In this document: piece by piece, positions 28,164 through 35,754 of the stretch
Layout: each line of letters opens with the position of its first letter
Numbering within the stretch: the stretch's first letter is position 1
Source of the DNA: Pseudonocardia sp.
GTDB taxonomy: Bacteria > Actinomycetota > Actinomycetes > Mycobacteriales > Pseudonocardiaceae
Direction of reading: 5' to 3'
Assembly: GCF_025465255.1 (NCBI RefSeq)
Contig: NZ_JAODNI010000127.1
Coordinates: 1 to 40,242, forward strand
DNA length: 40,242 bases
Program-made: the position numbers and the translations under genes
Notes under the pieces: generated by a model
Databases searched by the model: none
What the model was told of the DNA's origin: nothing
The model's input: only the letters and a program-made list of their open reading frames with translations

Positions 28164-28586
28164 TCAGGCGACGGTGGCGTCGACCGTCACATCGATGTTG
28201 CCGCGGGTGGCGTCGGAGTACGGGCACACCTGATGGGCCGCCTCGGCGAGCTCGTCCGCCGTGGCCTGGTCCACGCCGCTGAGCTCGACGTGCAGGGCGA
28301 CGGTGAGGCCGAACCCGCCGGCGTCGTTCGGGCCGATGCCGACCTCGGCGGAGACGGCCGAGTCCGAGATCTCCACCTTCTGGTTCTTCGCGACGAGCTT
28401 GAGTGCGGAGTGGAAGCATGCGGAGTAGCCCGCGGCGAAGAGCTGCTCCGGGTTGGTGGCCCCGCCGGCTCCGCCCATCTCCTTCGGGGCCGCGAGGTCG
28501 AAGTCCAGCAGGCCGTCGGAGGAGCGGACGTGGCCGTTGCGAGCGTCCCCGCTGGACATGGCGGCGGCGGTGTAGAGGACCTTCAT
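28164..28586 (-). CDS. ohr: Organic hydroperoxide resistance protein, Ohr/OsmC family
   Basis: 140 residues, standard length. The catalytic peroxidatic cysteine is Cys57 in GYSACFHSAL and the resolving cysteine is Cys121 in QVCPYSDATRGN; the N-terminus KVLYTAAAMSSGDARNGHVRSSDG is diagnostic of Ohr rather than OsmC. It reduces fatty-acid and other organic hydroperoxides in the cytoplasm using lipoyl-type dithiols. The ATG at 28586 has GGGAG at good spacing. It is divergent from a TetR gene and an inverted pair of identical operators lies between them. Confidence 0.96.
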   Translation of the reverse strand: MKVLYTAAAMSSGDARNGHVRSSDGLLDFDLAAPKEMGGAGGATNPEQLFAAGYSACFHSALKLVAKNQKVEISDSAVSAEVGIGPNDAGGFGLTVALHVELSGVDQATADELAEAAHQVCPYSDATRGNIDVTVDATVA

Positions 28587-28606
28587 GATGCACTCCCTGA
28601 CGAGGT

Positions 28607-28675
28607 AGAACGTTCGGTCTTGCTGTGGGTCCGACCCTGTCACGGCTCGCGCCGAGATGCAAGACCGAACGTTCT
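28607..28675. promoter_or_regulatory. Paired inverted 17-bp operators between ohr and the TetR gene
   Basis: AGAACGTTCGGTCTTGC (28607-28623) recurs as its exact reverse complement at 28659-28675. Each copy contains the palindrome GAACGTTC. One copy lies over the ohr promoter, the other just ahead of the TetR -10 box. This is a strong candidate for the binding site of the TetR protein, letting it repress both genes. Confidence 0.75.
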
Positions 28676-28681
28676 CTCTGC

Positions 28682-28687
28682 TACCGT
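28682..28687 (+). promoter_or_regulatory. Putative -10 box, leaderless TetR gene
   Basis: TACCGT ends 6 bases before the ATG at 28694 and starts 7 bases after the right-hand operator copy. No ribosome binding site is present. Confidence 0.5.
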
Positions 28688-28693
28688 GACGAC

Positions 28694-29272
28694 ATGTCCA
28701 CGCCTGCCGCGCCACGCGTCTCGGAGGCCCGGGAGCGCCTCCTGCGCACCGCGTCCGCGCTGTTCTACGGCGAGGGGATCCGCGCCGTCGGCGTCGACCG
28801 GGTGATCGCGGAGGCCGGGGTCACCCGGGCGACGTTCTACCGGCACTTCCCGAGCAAGGACGACCTCGTCGTCGCCTACCTGCGCAGCGTGGACGAGGCG
28901 GTGCGGGCGGTCGCCGGGCCGCGGGCCGGCACGCCGCCCGAGGCCGCCGCGCAGCTCCGCGCGATCGTCGACGCGATGGCGGAGACGTTGTGCAGCAGAG
29001 GTTTTCGGGGCTGCTCGTTCATCAACGCCGCGGCGGAGTTCCCGGACCCGCGCAGCCCCGTGCACCGCGCGGTCGCCGAGCATCGCCGCTGGCTCGCGGA
29101 TCTGTTCACCGCGGACCTGGCCGCGGCCGGCCACCCGGACCCCGAGGGCGCCGCCGCGCACCTGATGATGCTGCGGGACGGGGCGATGGTCGCGGGCTAC
29201 CTCGCCGATCCGCAACGGGCGCGGGTGACCCTGACCAGGGGCGTCGCGTCGATCCTGGCCGAGGCGGCCTGA
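28694..29272 (+). CDS. TetR family transcriptional regulator, likely ohr regulator
   Basis: 192 residues. The HTH is at about 14-60: RLLRTASALFYGEGIRAVGVDRVIAEAGVTRATFYRHFPSKDDLVVAYL. The C-terminal ligand domain contains two closely spaced cysteines, Cys100 and Cys107 (ETLCSRGFRGCSFINAAAEFPD), which could be an oxidation sensor. The usual regulator of ohr is a MarR-type OhrR; here a TetR protein occupies that place. Divergent transcription and the paired operators support direct control of ohr. The ATG at 28694 is fixed by the -10 box. Confidence 0.88.
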   Translation: MSTPAAPRVSEARERLLRTASALFYGEGIRAVGVDRVIAEAGVTRATFYRHFPSKDDLVVAYLRSVDEAVRAVAGPRAGTPPEAAAQLRAIVDAMAETLCSRGFRGCSFINAAAEFPDPRSPVHRAVAEHRRWLADLFTADLAAAGHPDPEGAAAHLMMLRDGAMVAGYLADPQRARVTLTRGVASILAEAA

Positions 29273-29296
29273 CTCCGGCGTAGGGCTCAGGGGCGG

Positions 29297-30955
29297 TCAG
29301 CCGGCTCCCAGCGTGGCGCGGGCGCCGTCGACGCCCTCCGTCGCGATCACCCCGCGGATGGCCTTCTTGTCGTACTTGCCGACGCTGGTCTTGGGGACCT
29401 CGGGGACGAAGAGGAACGTGTCCGGGACCCAGAACTTGAGGAAGCCCTCCGCGAGCAGGTGCTCCTGCAGTTCCTCGGTGGTCAGCGACGCGTCCGAGGG
29501 CACGACGCAGGCGAGTGGTCGTTCGAGCCACCTCTCGTCCTCGACGCCGACGACCGTCGCCTCCGCGACCTTCGGATGGAGCATCAGCGCGTTCTCCAGG
29601 TCGATCGTGGAGATCCACTCGCCGCCGGACTTGATCAGGTCCTTGCTGCGGTCCTTGAGCAGGACGTAGCCCTCGGGGTCGATGCAGCCGACGTCGCCGG
29701 TGCGCAGCCAGCCGTCGACGATCGAGTCCGCGGTGCGCTCGTCCCGGTAGTACTCGCTGGCGGTGAACGGGGAGCGGACGTGGAAGTCCCCGATGCTCAC
29801 CCCGTCCCAGGGCAGCTCGTCGCCGGACGGCGGGTCGACGACCTTGATCTGCAGCAGCGGGATCGGCAGGCCCTGGGTCTGGCGCAGCGTGTAGATCTCG
29901 TCCTCGGTCCGGTCCGCCAGCGTCGACTTCAGCGCGAAGAAGCAGATCTGCGGGGAGTTCTCGGTCATGCCGTAGCCCTGCATGACTTCGCACGCGTACT
30001 CGTCGTTGAACCACTTCATCACGGCCTTCGACGGCGCCTGCCCGCCCAGCCAGAGCGTGTCCAGCGAGGACAGGTCCCGCGGCCGGTCGCTCGCGCGGAC
30101 GGCGTCGCGGATCATCGTGCCGATGGTGACGGCGGCGTTCATCCCCGTGACGCCGAGGTCCTCGATGATGTCGACGTAGTCGCCCGGCATGGGGTGCGCG
30201 CCCGGCAGGACGAGCGTCGCGCCCTGCAGGAGCGCCGTGTGCGGGATGTTCCAGCCGTTGCAGTGGAACATGGGCGCGACCTCGAGCCAGATCTGGCGTT
30301 CCGCCATGTTCAGCTTGTCGTGCATGGCCAGGCACATGGCCTGCAGCACCATGGCGCGGTGGGAGTAGACGACGCCCTTCGGGTCGCCCGTCGTCGCGCT
30401 GGTGAAGCACATGGCCGACGCGGTCTTCTCGTCGAACTCCGCGAACTGGGCGTTCTCGTCGCCGCCGGCGAGCAGTTCCTCGTAGGAGTGGACGGGGACC
30501 GTGAGCCGGTGCTCCGGGACGGCGTCGGCCAGCACGATCACGGCCTCGACGGTCGGGAGGCCCAGGTCCAGGAGCTCCGCGACGAGGTCGAGCTGGTCGA
30601 CGTCGACGATCAGGAACCGGTCCTCGGCCTTGTCGATCGTGAACTTCTGCTGCGCGGGGGAGAGGCGGAGGTTGATCGTGTGCAGGACCGCCTGGATGCC
30701 GGGGACCCCGAAGTAGGTCTCGAGGTGGCGGTAGTGGTTCCACGCCAGGGTGCCGATCCGGTCGCCCGGGGCGACGCCGAGCGTGGTGAGGGCGTCGCCG
30801 AGGCGCCGCGTGCGCTTGCCGAAGTCCCGGTAGGTGTAGCGGTGGTACTCGCCGGGGCCCACCCTGGTGACGATCTGCTTGTCGGCGAAGAGCCGCTCGG
30901 TCCGCCACAGCAACGAGTGCAGCAGCAGCTGGCTGTCGAACATCAGTCCTTGCAT
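29297..30955 (-). CDS. Acyl-CoA synthetase (AMP-binding, FadD/AlkK-like)
   Basis: 552 residues. ATP-binding motif A5 equivalent is TSATTGDPKG (185-194), with Ala in place of the usual first Gly. The adenylate motif is QGYGMTENSP, then GWLRTGDVG, the hinge DRSKDLIKSGGEWIS, and the C-terminal catalytic lysine in PKTSVGKYDKKAI. It activates a carboxylic acid to the acyl-CoA through an acyl-AMP. MFHCNGWNIP is shared with medium/long-chain fatty acid members. GGAGGG precedes the ATG by 3 bases. It converges with the TetR gene and is divergent from the DUF5709 gene; no obvious operon partner. Confidence 0.92.
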   Translation of the reverse strand: MQGLMFDSQLLLHSLLWRTERLFADKQIVTRVGPGEYHRYTYRDFGKRTRRLGDALTTLGVAPGDRIGTLAWNHYRHLETYFGVPGIQAVLHTINLRLSPAQQKFTIDKAEDRFLIVDVDQLDLVAELLDLGLPTVEAVIVLADAVPEHRLTVPVHSYEELLAGGDENAQFAEFDEKTASAMCFTSATTGDPKGVVYSHRAMVLQAMCLAMHDKLNMAERQIWLEVAPMFHCNGWNIPHTALLQGATLVLPGAHPMPGDYVDIIEDLGVTGMNAAVTIGTMIRDAVRASDRPRDLSSLDTLWLGGQAPSKAVMKWFNDEYACEVMQGYGMTENSPQICFFALKSTLADRTEDEIYTLRQTQGLPIPLLQIKVVDPPSGDELPWDGVSIGDFHVRSPFTASEYYRDERTADSIVDGWLRTGDVGCIDPEGYVLLKDRSKDLIKSGGEWISTIDLENALMLHPKVAEATVVGVEDERWLERPLACVVPSDASLTTEELQEHLLAEGFLKFWVPDTFLFVPEVPKTSVGKYDKKAIRGVIATEGVDGARATLGAG

Positions 30956-30987
30956 CGACCCTCCACGGTGAGAGCGGCGTCACGGCA

Positions 30988-31009
30988 AGGGTAGAACGCA
31001 GCTAGCTGC
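30988..31009 (-). promoter_or_regulatory. Putative promoter element and 12-bp palindrome ahead of the acyl-CoA synthetase gene
   Basis: Minus-strand TACCCT (30988-30993) fits a -10 box with a leader of about 27 bases. The perfect palindrome GCAGCTAGCTGC (30998-31009) lies just upstream in the -35 spacer and may be an operator. Confidence 0.35.
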
Positions 31010-31051
31010 CCGTGCGGGGTGAGTGAGGCGAGAGCGTGCCAGGCTGGGCCC

Positions 31052-31456
31052 ATGGATCGCGACGCGAACGGCCCGGAGGACGACTCGGACCAGCTGGAAC
31101 CCGAGGACACGCTGGACGACCGGGGTTCGGACGACGTGCTGGACGAGGGCTACTCGCCGCCCGAGCGCCCCTGGAACGCCTCGGAGCACGAGGACCTCGA
31201 CGAGCGCCTGTCCGAGGAGCTGCCGGAGTACGGCGCTGCCGACTCCGGGGGCGACGGCCTCGGGGACACCTCGGACACCGATGGCGAGCTCTCCGACGAC
31301 CAGGTCGGCGACGTCCGCGCCGGCCGCCTGGTCGACTCGGACGGGGGCGGCGCCGAGGACACGGACGCGGACTCCTGGGCGCGGGACGTCGGCGTCGACG
31401 GCGCCGGGGCGTCGTCGGAGGAGGCCGCCGTCCACGTGGTGGGCGACGAGGACTGA
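31052..31456 (+). CDS. DUF5709 family acidic protein
   Basis: 134 residues, extremely acidic (Asp and Glu near one third) and without a predicted fold core or membrane segment. The conserved phrases QLEPEDTLDDRGSDDVLDEGYSPPERPW, AGRLVDSD and DVGVDGAGASSEEAAVH are those of the actinobacterial DUF5709 family, whose function is not known. The ATG at 31052 is chosen because the conserved part begins there; CAGGCT 6 bases upstream is a weak leaderless -10. Ends in a convergent hairpin with the TetR gene. Confidence 0.88.
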   Translation: MDRDANGPEDDSDQLEPEDTLDDRGSDDVLDEGYSPPERPWNASEHEDLDERLSEELPEYGAADSGGDGLGDTSDTDGELSDDQVGDVRAGRLVDSDGGGAEDTDADSWARDVGVDGAGASSEEAAVHVVGDED

Positions 31457-31461
31457 CCGTG

Positions 31462-31485
31462 AGGCCGGCTCAGCCGGGCCGGCCT
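31462..31485. terminator. Convergent terminator hairpin
   Basis: AGGCCGGC (31462-31469) and GCCGGCCT (31478-31485) form an 8-bp stem with an 8-base loop, right after the DUF5709 stop and overlapping the end of the convergent TetR gene. Confidence 0.5.
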
Positions 31486-32096
31486 TCGGGCGTGTCGTGT
31501 GCGGCGGTGACCGCGAGCATCGCGGTCAGCTGGTCGATCAACCACCCGACGAGCTCCGCCCGCGGCACGGCCCGCTCCTGCAGCCAGCTGAGCAGCGCGC
31601 CCTCGGTGAGGGCCACCCAGCCGCGCAGCGTCATCAGGTGCAGCGGCGCGGGGTCCTCGAGCCCGCTCCGCTCGACGAGCAGCGCGACGATGTGCCGGCG
31701 CACCGCGTCGACCAGCGCGTCGGTCTCCCCGGTCGCGATCACCGATCCGCTGCGCAGCAGGGCCACGTAGGCCCGGGCGTGCCGTTCGACGGTGTCGAGG
31801 AACGCGTCGAGCGCGTCGCGCAGCTGCTCGGTGGGGAGGACGTCCGAGCCGCTGCCGGGCAGCGAGATCCGGTCGATCAGCTCGTCGACGATCGTGGACA
31901 GCGCCGCGACGTGCAACGCCGGCAGGTTCGGGAAGTACCGGTAGAACAGCGCGCGCGAGACGTCCGCGGCCCGGCTGACGTCGTCGACCGTCACCTGCTC
32001 CGGAGGCATCCGGGCGTAGAGCTCCAGCGCCGTCGCTACGAGGTGGTCGCGGCGGCGCTCGGGGCTCATCCGGCGCGCCGGCCGGGCGTCGTTCAC
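31470..32096 (-). CDS. TetR family transcriptional regulator, last gene of the diiron/reductase operon
   Basis: 208 residues from the GTG at 32096, which overlaps the reductase stop (GTGA). The HTH reads RRRDHLVATALELYARMPPEQVTVDDVSRAADVSRALFYRYFPNLPAL (about 14-60). The C-terminal domain (LRGWVALTEGALLSWLQERAVPRAELVGWL) is that of TetR proteins sensing acyl or hydrophobic ligands. Being the fourth gene of the operon it probably autoregulates it. An internal ATG at 32069 is an alternative start. Confidence 0.88.
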   Translation of the reverse strand: MNDARPARRMSPERRRDHLVATALELYARMPPEQVTVDDVSRAADVSRALFYRYFPNLPALHVAALSTIVDELIDRISLPGSGSDVLPTEQLRDALDAFLDTVERHARAYVALLRSGSVIATGETDALVDAVRRHIVALLVERSGLEDPAPLHLMTLRGWVALTEGALLSWLQERAVPRAELVGWLIDQLTAMLAVTAAHDTPEGRPG

Positions 32097-33085
32097 AGGT
32101 CCAGCACCAGGCGGTCGCCCTCCGCCCTCGCCACGCACAGCGCCATCGAACCCGGCGCGGCGGTGTCCCGCTCGGTGCGCCCCGCCAGCAGCCGGACGTG
32201 GCACGTCCCGCAGAAGCCCTGCCGGCACGAGTAGGGGACGGCCGGCAGCACGGTCTGCACGGCGTCCAGCGCGGACCGGTCCGCCGGGACGTCGACCGTG
32301 CGTCCCGTCCGGGCCAGCTCCACGGTGAACGCCCGGCCGCCGCGCACCGGCGGCGGGGAGAAGCGTTCGGAGTGCAGCCGATGCCCGGCCGGGACGGCCC
32401 GGCGCACCGCGTCGATCATGGGCGGCGGGCCGCAGCAGTAGACCGCCGAGCCTCGCGGGAGCGCGGCGAGCTGCTCCGCGACGAGAGCTGCGACGGGCGG
32501 TGGCCCGCCGTGCTCGTCGTCCGGGCGGAGGAGGACGTGGGCCGGGTCGAGCGCGGCGGACAGGGGCAGCGACGCCCGGTCCCGGCCGGTGTGCACGAGC
32601 CGCCACGGCACCCCGGCGGCCGCAGCCGCCCGCGCCATCGGCGCGAGCGGGGTGATCCCGATGCCTCCGGCCAGGAACAGGTAGCCGGGCGCGGCGGCGA
32701 GGGGGAAGGCGTTGCGCGGCCCGCGGGCGGTGATCTCCGTGCCGGGTGCCAGCCCGTGGACCTCGGCCGAGCCGGTCGCGAGGCGGCGCACCGCGATCCG
32801 GTAGCTCGCGCGATCGTCCGGGTCCCCGCACAGCGAGTACTGGCGCAGGAGTCCCGACGGCAGTACCAGGTCCAGATGCGCGCCGGGCCGCCACGCGGGA
32901 AGGTCCGCGCCGTCCGGGCGCGCGAGCGTCAGCCCGGCGACGTCCGGTGCCTCCGCCCGGACGGCGGTGACCGTCAGCCGGAGGTCCCGGTCCACCGGCT
33001 GCGCCGGCCGCCGGCGCCGCCCGCTGCGCAGGGCGATCCGCAGCGCGGCGCTGCCGATGACCTCGGCGAGGCGGTCCTCCTTCAC
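32093..33085 (-). CDS. Ferredoxin-NAD(P) reductase with C-terminal 2Fe-2S domain (PDR/VanB type)
   Basis: 330 residues. The flavin domain contains RQYSLCGDP (81-89). The nucleotide domain has LAGGIGITPLAPM (138-150) and VYCCGPPPMIDAV (215-227). A plant-type 2Fe-2S domain follows with Cys287, Cys292, Cys295 and Cys317 (SCRQGFCGTC...MALC). Enzymes of this layout pass electrons from NAD(P)H through flavin and cluster to an oxygenase. The oxygenase here is plausibly the PF10118 protein encoded immediately upstream with a 4-base overlap. The GTG at 33085 is used; longer upstream frames run into the neighbour. Confidence 0.92.
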   Translation of the reverse strand: MKEDRLAEVIGSAALRIALRSGRRRRPAQPVDRDLRLTVTAVRAEAPDVAGLTLARPDGADLPAWRPGAHLDLVLPSGLLRQYSLCGDPDDRASYRIAVRRLATGSAEVHGLAPGTEITARGPRNAFPLAAAPGYLFLAGGIGITPLAPMARAAAAAGVPWRLVHTGRDRASLPLSAALDPAHVLLRPDDEHGGPPPVAALVAEQLAALPRGSAVYCCGPPPMIDAVRRAVPAGHRLHSERFSPPPVRGGRAFTVELARTGRTVDVPADRSALDAVQTVLPAVPYSCRQGFCGTCHVRLLAGRTERDTAAPGSMALCVARAEGDRLVLDL

Positions 33086-33957
33086 ACCGCTCCGGCCGAT
33101 CCGTCCGCCGCCCGTGCCGCGGGGGAGGACGCCAGGTAGGCGACCGCGGCGTCGGTCGAGCCGTGGCGCGACGGGTGGTAGTCCGGCCGCAGGTAGGCGA
33201 CCACGCACCGCAGCATCGTCCCGAGCGGCGGGCACAGCCCGAGCCGCGCGGCCCGGGCGAGGTCCCGCCACCGGGCGCGTCTCGGTTCCGGGTCCCGCGA
33301 CAGCAGGAACGCGACGCCGTGGGCCCAGAGCCGAACGAGCATCGGCGCCGCGATCGCGAGGTTCCGCACCCGGCGGAGGTAGCGGCCGTCGAGGTGCACG
33401 TAGAGGTCGTGCGCGACGCTGCGGTGCTCCACCTCCTCGGCGCCGTGCCAGCGCAGCAGGTCCAGCATCGTCGGGTCCGCGTGCGCCCGGTCCAGCTCGC
33501 TCGCCTCGAGCACCCACTGCCCGAGGAACGCCGTGAGGTGCTCGATCGCCGCGACCAGCGCGACCCGCTCCACCAGCCACTCCTGGGCCGCGAGACCGTC
33601 GAGCCCCCGGTCGCCGAGCGCCTCGCGGAACACCCACTCGATCCTGCCGACGTACGGGCCGGTGTCGATGCCGGCCGTCGCGAGGTGGTCCAGCACCCCT
33701 TGGTGCGACACCGCGTGCATCGCCTCCTGCCCGATGAACCCGCGCACGTCCTCAGCCAGCTGCGGGTCCCTGACCAGCGGCAACGCATCGGAGAAGAGCC
33801 GGACGAACCACCGCTCGCCCTCCGGCAGCAGCAGGTGCAGCACGTCGAGCAGGTGGGTGGCGAAGGGCTCGCCGGGGATCCAGTGCAGCGGCAGCGCGGA
33901 CCAGTCGAAGGCGACGTCCCGGGCGTGCAGCGCGATCCGGTCGGGGTCCTGGTTCAT
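33082..33957 (-). CDS. PF10118 family protein with diiron-carboxylate ligand pattern (annotated as metal-dependent hydrolase in the family)
   Basis: 291 residues. Family assignment rests on PEGERWFVRLF, GQEAMHAVSHQ and GAEEVEHRSVAHDLY. The candidate metal ligands are Glu48, then Glu78-x-x-His81, then Glu139 (AIEHLTAFLG), then Glu175-x-x-His178, spaced on predicted helices as E, ExxH, E, ExxH. That is the four-helix diiron pattern of ferritin-like oxygenases, not a hydrolase site. The coupled downstream gene encodes a 2Fe-2S reductase, which supports an oxygenase or desaturase role. Both ends overlap neighbours by 4 bases. The hydroxylase proposal is my inference; the family's biochemistry is not established to my knowledge. 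Confidence 0.82.
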   Translation of the reverse strand: MNQDPDRIALHARDVAFDWSALPLHWIPGEPFATHLLDVLHLLLPEGERWFVRLFSDALPLVRDPQLAEDVRGFIGQEAMHAVSHQGVLDHLATAGIDTGPYVGRIEWVFREALGDRGLDGLAAQEWLVERVALVAAIEHLTAFLGQWVLEASELDRAHADPTMLDLLRWHGAEEVEHRSVAHDLYVHLDGRYLRRVRNLAIAAPMLVRLWAHGVAFLLSRDPEPRRARWRDLARAARLGLCPPLGTMLRCVVAYLRPDYHPSRHGSTDAAVAYLASSPAARAADGSAGAV

Positions 33958-35648
33958 CGGGGACCGATCTCCCGCTTCGCGAACTCCCGGAGCAGCCCGG
34001 GGGTCAGCCGGGAGGCCAGCAGGCCGAGGTGGGCCTCGGGCGTCACCGGGACCAGCGGGCTGTCGTGCTCGACGGCGCGCACGATCCGTTCCGCCACGCG
34101 CTCCGGGGTGTAGTTGCGCTTCGCGTAGAGCGCGGTCGTGGCGCCCTGCCGTCGCTTCTCGGTCTCGGCGTCGGTCCCGACGAACCGGGTGGTCACGGTG
34201 ATGTTGGTGTGCACGAAGCCGGGACAGATCGCGCTGACCCCGATTCCCTCGCCCGCCAGCTCGGCGCGCAGGCACTCCGTCAGGGTGAGGACCGCGGACT
34301 TCGTGGTCGCGTACGCGGCGAGCGTGCGCTGCGGGAGGTAGGCGGCGGCCGAGGCGACGTTGACGACGTGCCCGCCCTCGCCGTGCTCGCGCAGCTGCGC
34401 GGCGAAGAGCCGGCTGCCGTGGATGACGCCCCACAGGTTGACGTCGATGATCCGCTGCCAGTCCTCCGGCGTGGTGTCCGCGAACGAGCCGGCCATGCCG
34501 ATGCCCGCGTTGTTCACCACCACGTCCGGCACCCCGTGCTCGGCGGCGACGCGCTTGGCGAACGCCGCCATCGCCGCTCCGTCGGAGACGTCGACCGGGT
34601 GGGCGGATGCCCGCGCGCCCGCCGCCCGGACGAGCCGAACGGTCTCGTCTGCGGTCGCCCCGTCGCGGTCCGCGACGACGATCTCCGCGCCGCGTCGGGC
34701 GAAGGACAGCGCGGTGGCCCGGCCGATCCCGCTGCCGGCCCCGGTCACGACGACGAGCCGGTCCGCCCAGCGGTCCCGGGCCCGCGCCTTCGTGAGCGCG
34801 GGGCTCGTCGGGCCCCCCGCCACGCTCGTCATCAGCTCGCGGACACAGCGGGCGATCACGTCCGGCCGGGTCCGCGGCACCCAGTGCCCGCCCGGGATGC
34901 GCCGCACCGCGAGGTCGTCGACGTACTCGTCGATCTCGGCCTGCAGCGGGGTGGTGACGTAGGCATCCCGGGTGGGTGCGAGCACCTGCACCGGGACGCT
35001 CGTCCGCCGGGCCTCGGCTTTCGCCAGGCGCGCGCCGAAGTTCGCGCGGTAGAGCTCGAGTCCGCGCACCGCGTCCGAGGTCGACGGGCGGGGCACGCCC
35101 TCGCGCGCCGCGATCACCCTCCCGAACAGCCCGGAGCGCCACGCGAGCACCGGCAGCACGGGGAGCTGGAACAGCACCGTGTACCAGGACGCGGCCGCCT
35201 GCCGGAGCCGGTCGCCGAGGCGCCCGCGGCGGAACCAGCGCGCAGCATGGTCGAGACACGGCCCGGAGATCGACGTGTACGACGCGACCCGGCCGGCCAG
35301 CCGTTCACCCGTCACCGCGTGCCAGGTCTGGATCGCGCCCCAGTCGTGCGCGAGCAGGTGCACCGGCCGGTCCGGGCTGACGGCGTCGATCACCCGGGCC
35401 AGGTCGTCCGCGAGCTGGTCGAGCGCGTAGCCCGCCCGGGTCGCGGGCGCCCCCGACGCGCCCGCGCCCCGGACGTCGTAGGTGACGACGTGGACGTCCG
35501 CGCCCAGCGCGGCCACCACCCCGTCCCAGACCGTGTGGTCGTCCGGGTACCCGTGTATCGCGACGAGGGTCTGCCCTGCGGCCCGATCCCCGTGCTCCTG
35601 GACGGCCAGCCGCAGGCCGTCGGAGGTCGCCACCTCGCTGTGAGACAT
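33954..35648 (-). CDS. ephD: EphD-like fusion: alpha/beta hydrolase plus short-chain dehydrogenase
   Basis: 564 residues. The N-terminal alpha/beta hydrolase has HGYPDDHTVWD (oxyanion region), nucleophile Asp102 in LLAHDWGAIQ and catalytic His255 in IPGGHWVPR, the epoxide hydrolase-type triad. The C-terminal SDR has TGAGSGIG (302-309), NNAG (379-382), Ser433, Tyr446 and Lys450 (YATTK). The architecture is that of mycobacterial EphD, linked there to epoxy-lipid metabolism. First gene of the coupled operon, so the operon may act on an oxidised lipid. The ATG at 35648 is supported by TACGAT ending 6 bases upstream. Confidence 0.9.
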   Translation of the reverse strand: MSHSEVATSDGLRLAVQEHGDRAAGQTLVAIHGYPDDHTVWDGVVAALGADVHVVTYDVRGAGASGAPATRAGYALDQLADDLARVIDAVSPDRPVHLLAHDWGAIQTWHAVTGERLAGRVASYTSISGPCLDHAARWFRRGRLGDRLRQAAASWYTVLFQLPVLPVLAWRSGLFGRVIAAREGVPRPSTSDAVRGLELYRANFGARLAKAEARRTSVPVQVLAPTRDAYVTTPLQAEIDEYVDDLAVRRIPGGHWVPRTRPDVIARCVRELMTSVAGGPTSPALTKARARDRWADRLVVVTGAGSGIGRATALSFARRGAEIVVADRDGATADETVRLVRAAGARASAHPVDVSDGAAMAAFAKRVAAEHGVPDVVVNNAGIGMAGSFADTTPEDWQRIIDVNLWGVIHGSRLFAAQLREHGEGGHVVNVASAAAYLPQRTLAAYATTKSAVLTLTECLRAELAGEGIGVSAICPGFVHTNITVTTRFVGTDAETEKRRQGATTALYAKRNYTPERVAERIVRAVEHDSPLVPVTPEAHLGLLASRLTPGLLREFAKREIGPR

Positions 35649-35654
35649 GGTGTC

Positions 35655-35687
35655 ATCGTAGAAACCGTGTCAACAAGGCCCGGTTGA
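35655..35687 (-). promoter_or_regulatory. Leaderless promoter element and inverted repeat of the ephD-like operon
   Basis: Minus-strand TACGAT (35655-35660) ends 6 bases before the ATG. Upstream, TCAAC-N8-GTTGA (35670-35687) is an inverted repeat that could be bound by the operon's TetR protein. Confidence 0.4.
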
Positions 35688-35698
35688 TCGCCCGCGTT

Positions 35699-35735
35699 CG
35701 GCACTTTCGTCCACCAGGTCCGACCGAAGGTGCCG
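35699..35735 (-). terminator. Terminator hairpin after paaK
   Basis: CGGCACTTTCGT (35699-35710) and ACCGAAGGTGCCG (35723-35735) pair over about 10 bases with one mismatch and a 12-base loop, 20 bases past the paaK stop on the minus strand. Confidence 0.45.
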
Positions 35736-35754
35736 TTCGTGCGATCGCCGGCGG

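Noticed and set aside
29459..30994. Long plus-strand open frame of 511 codons opposite the acyl-CoA synthetase gene
   Set aside because: Antisense shadow in high-GC DNA; no recognisable domain, and the minus-strand gene has full family motifs.
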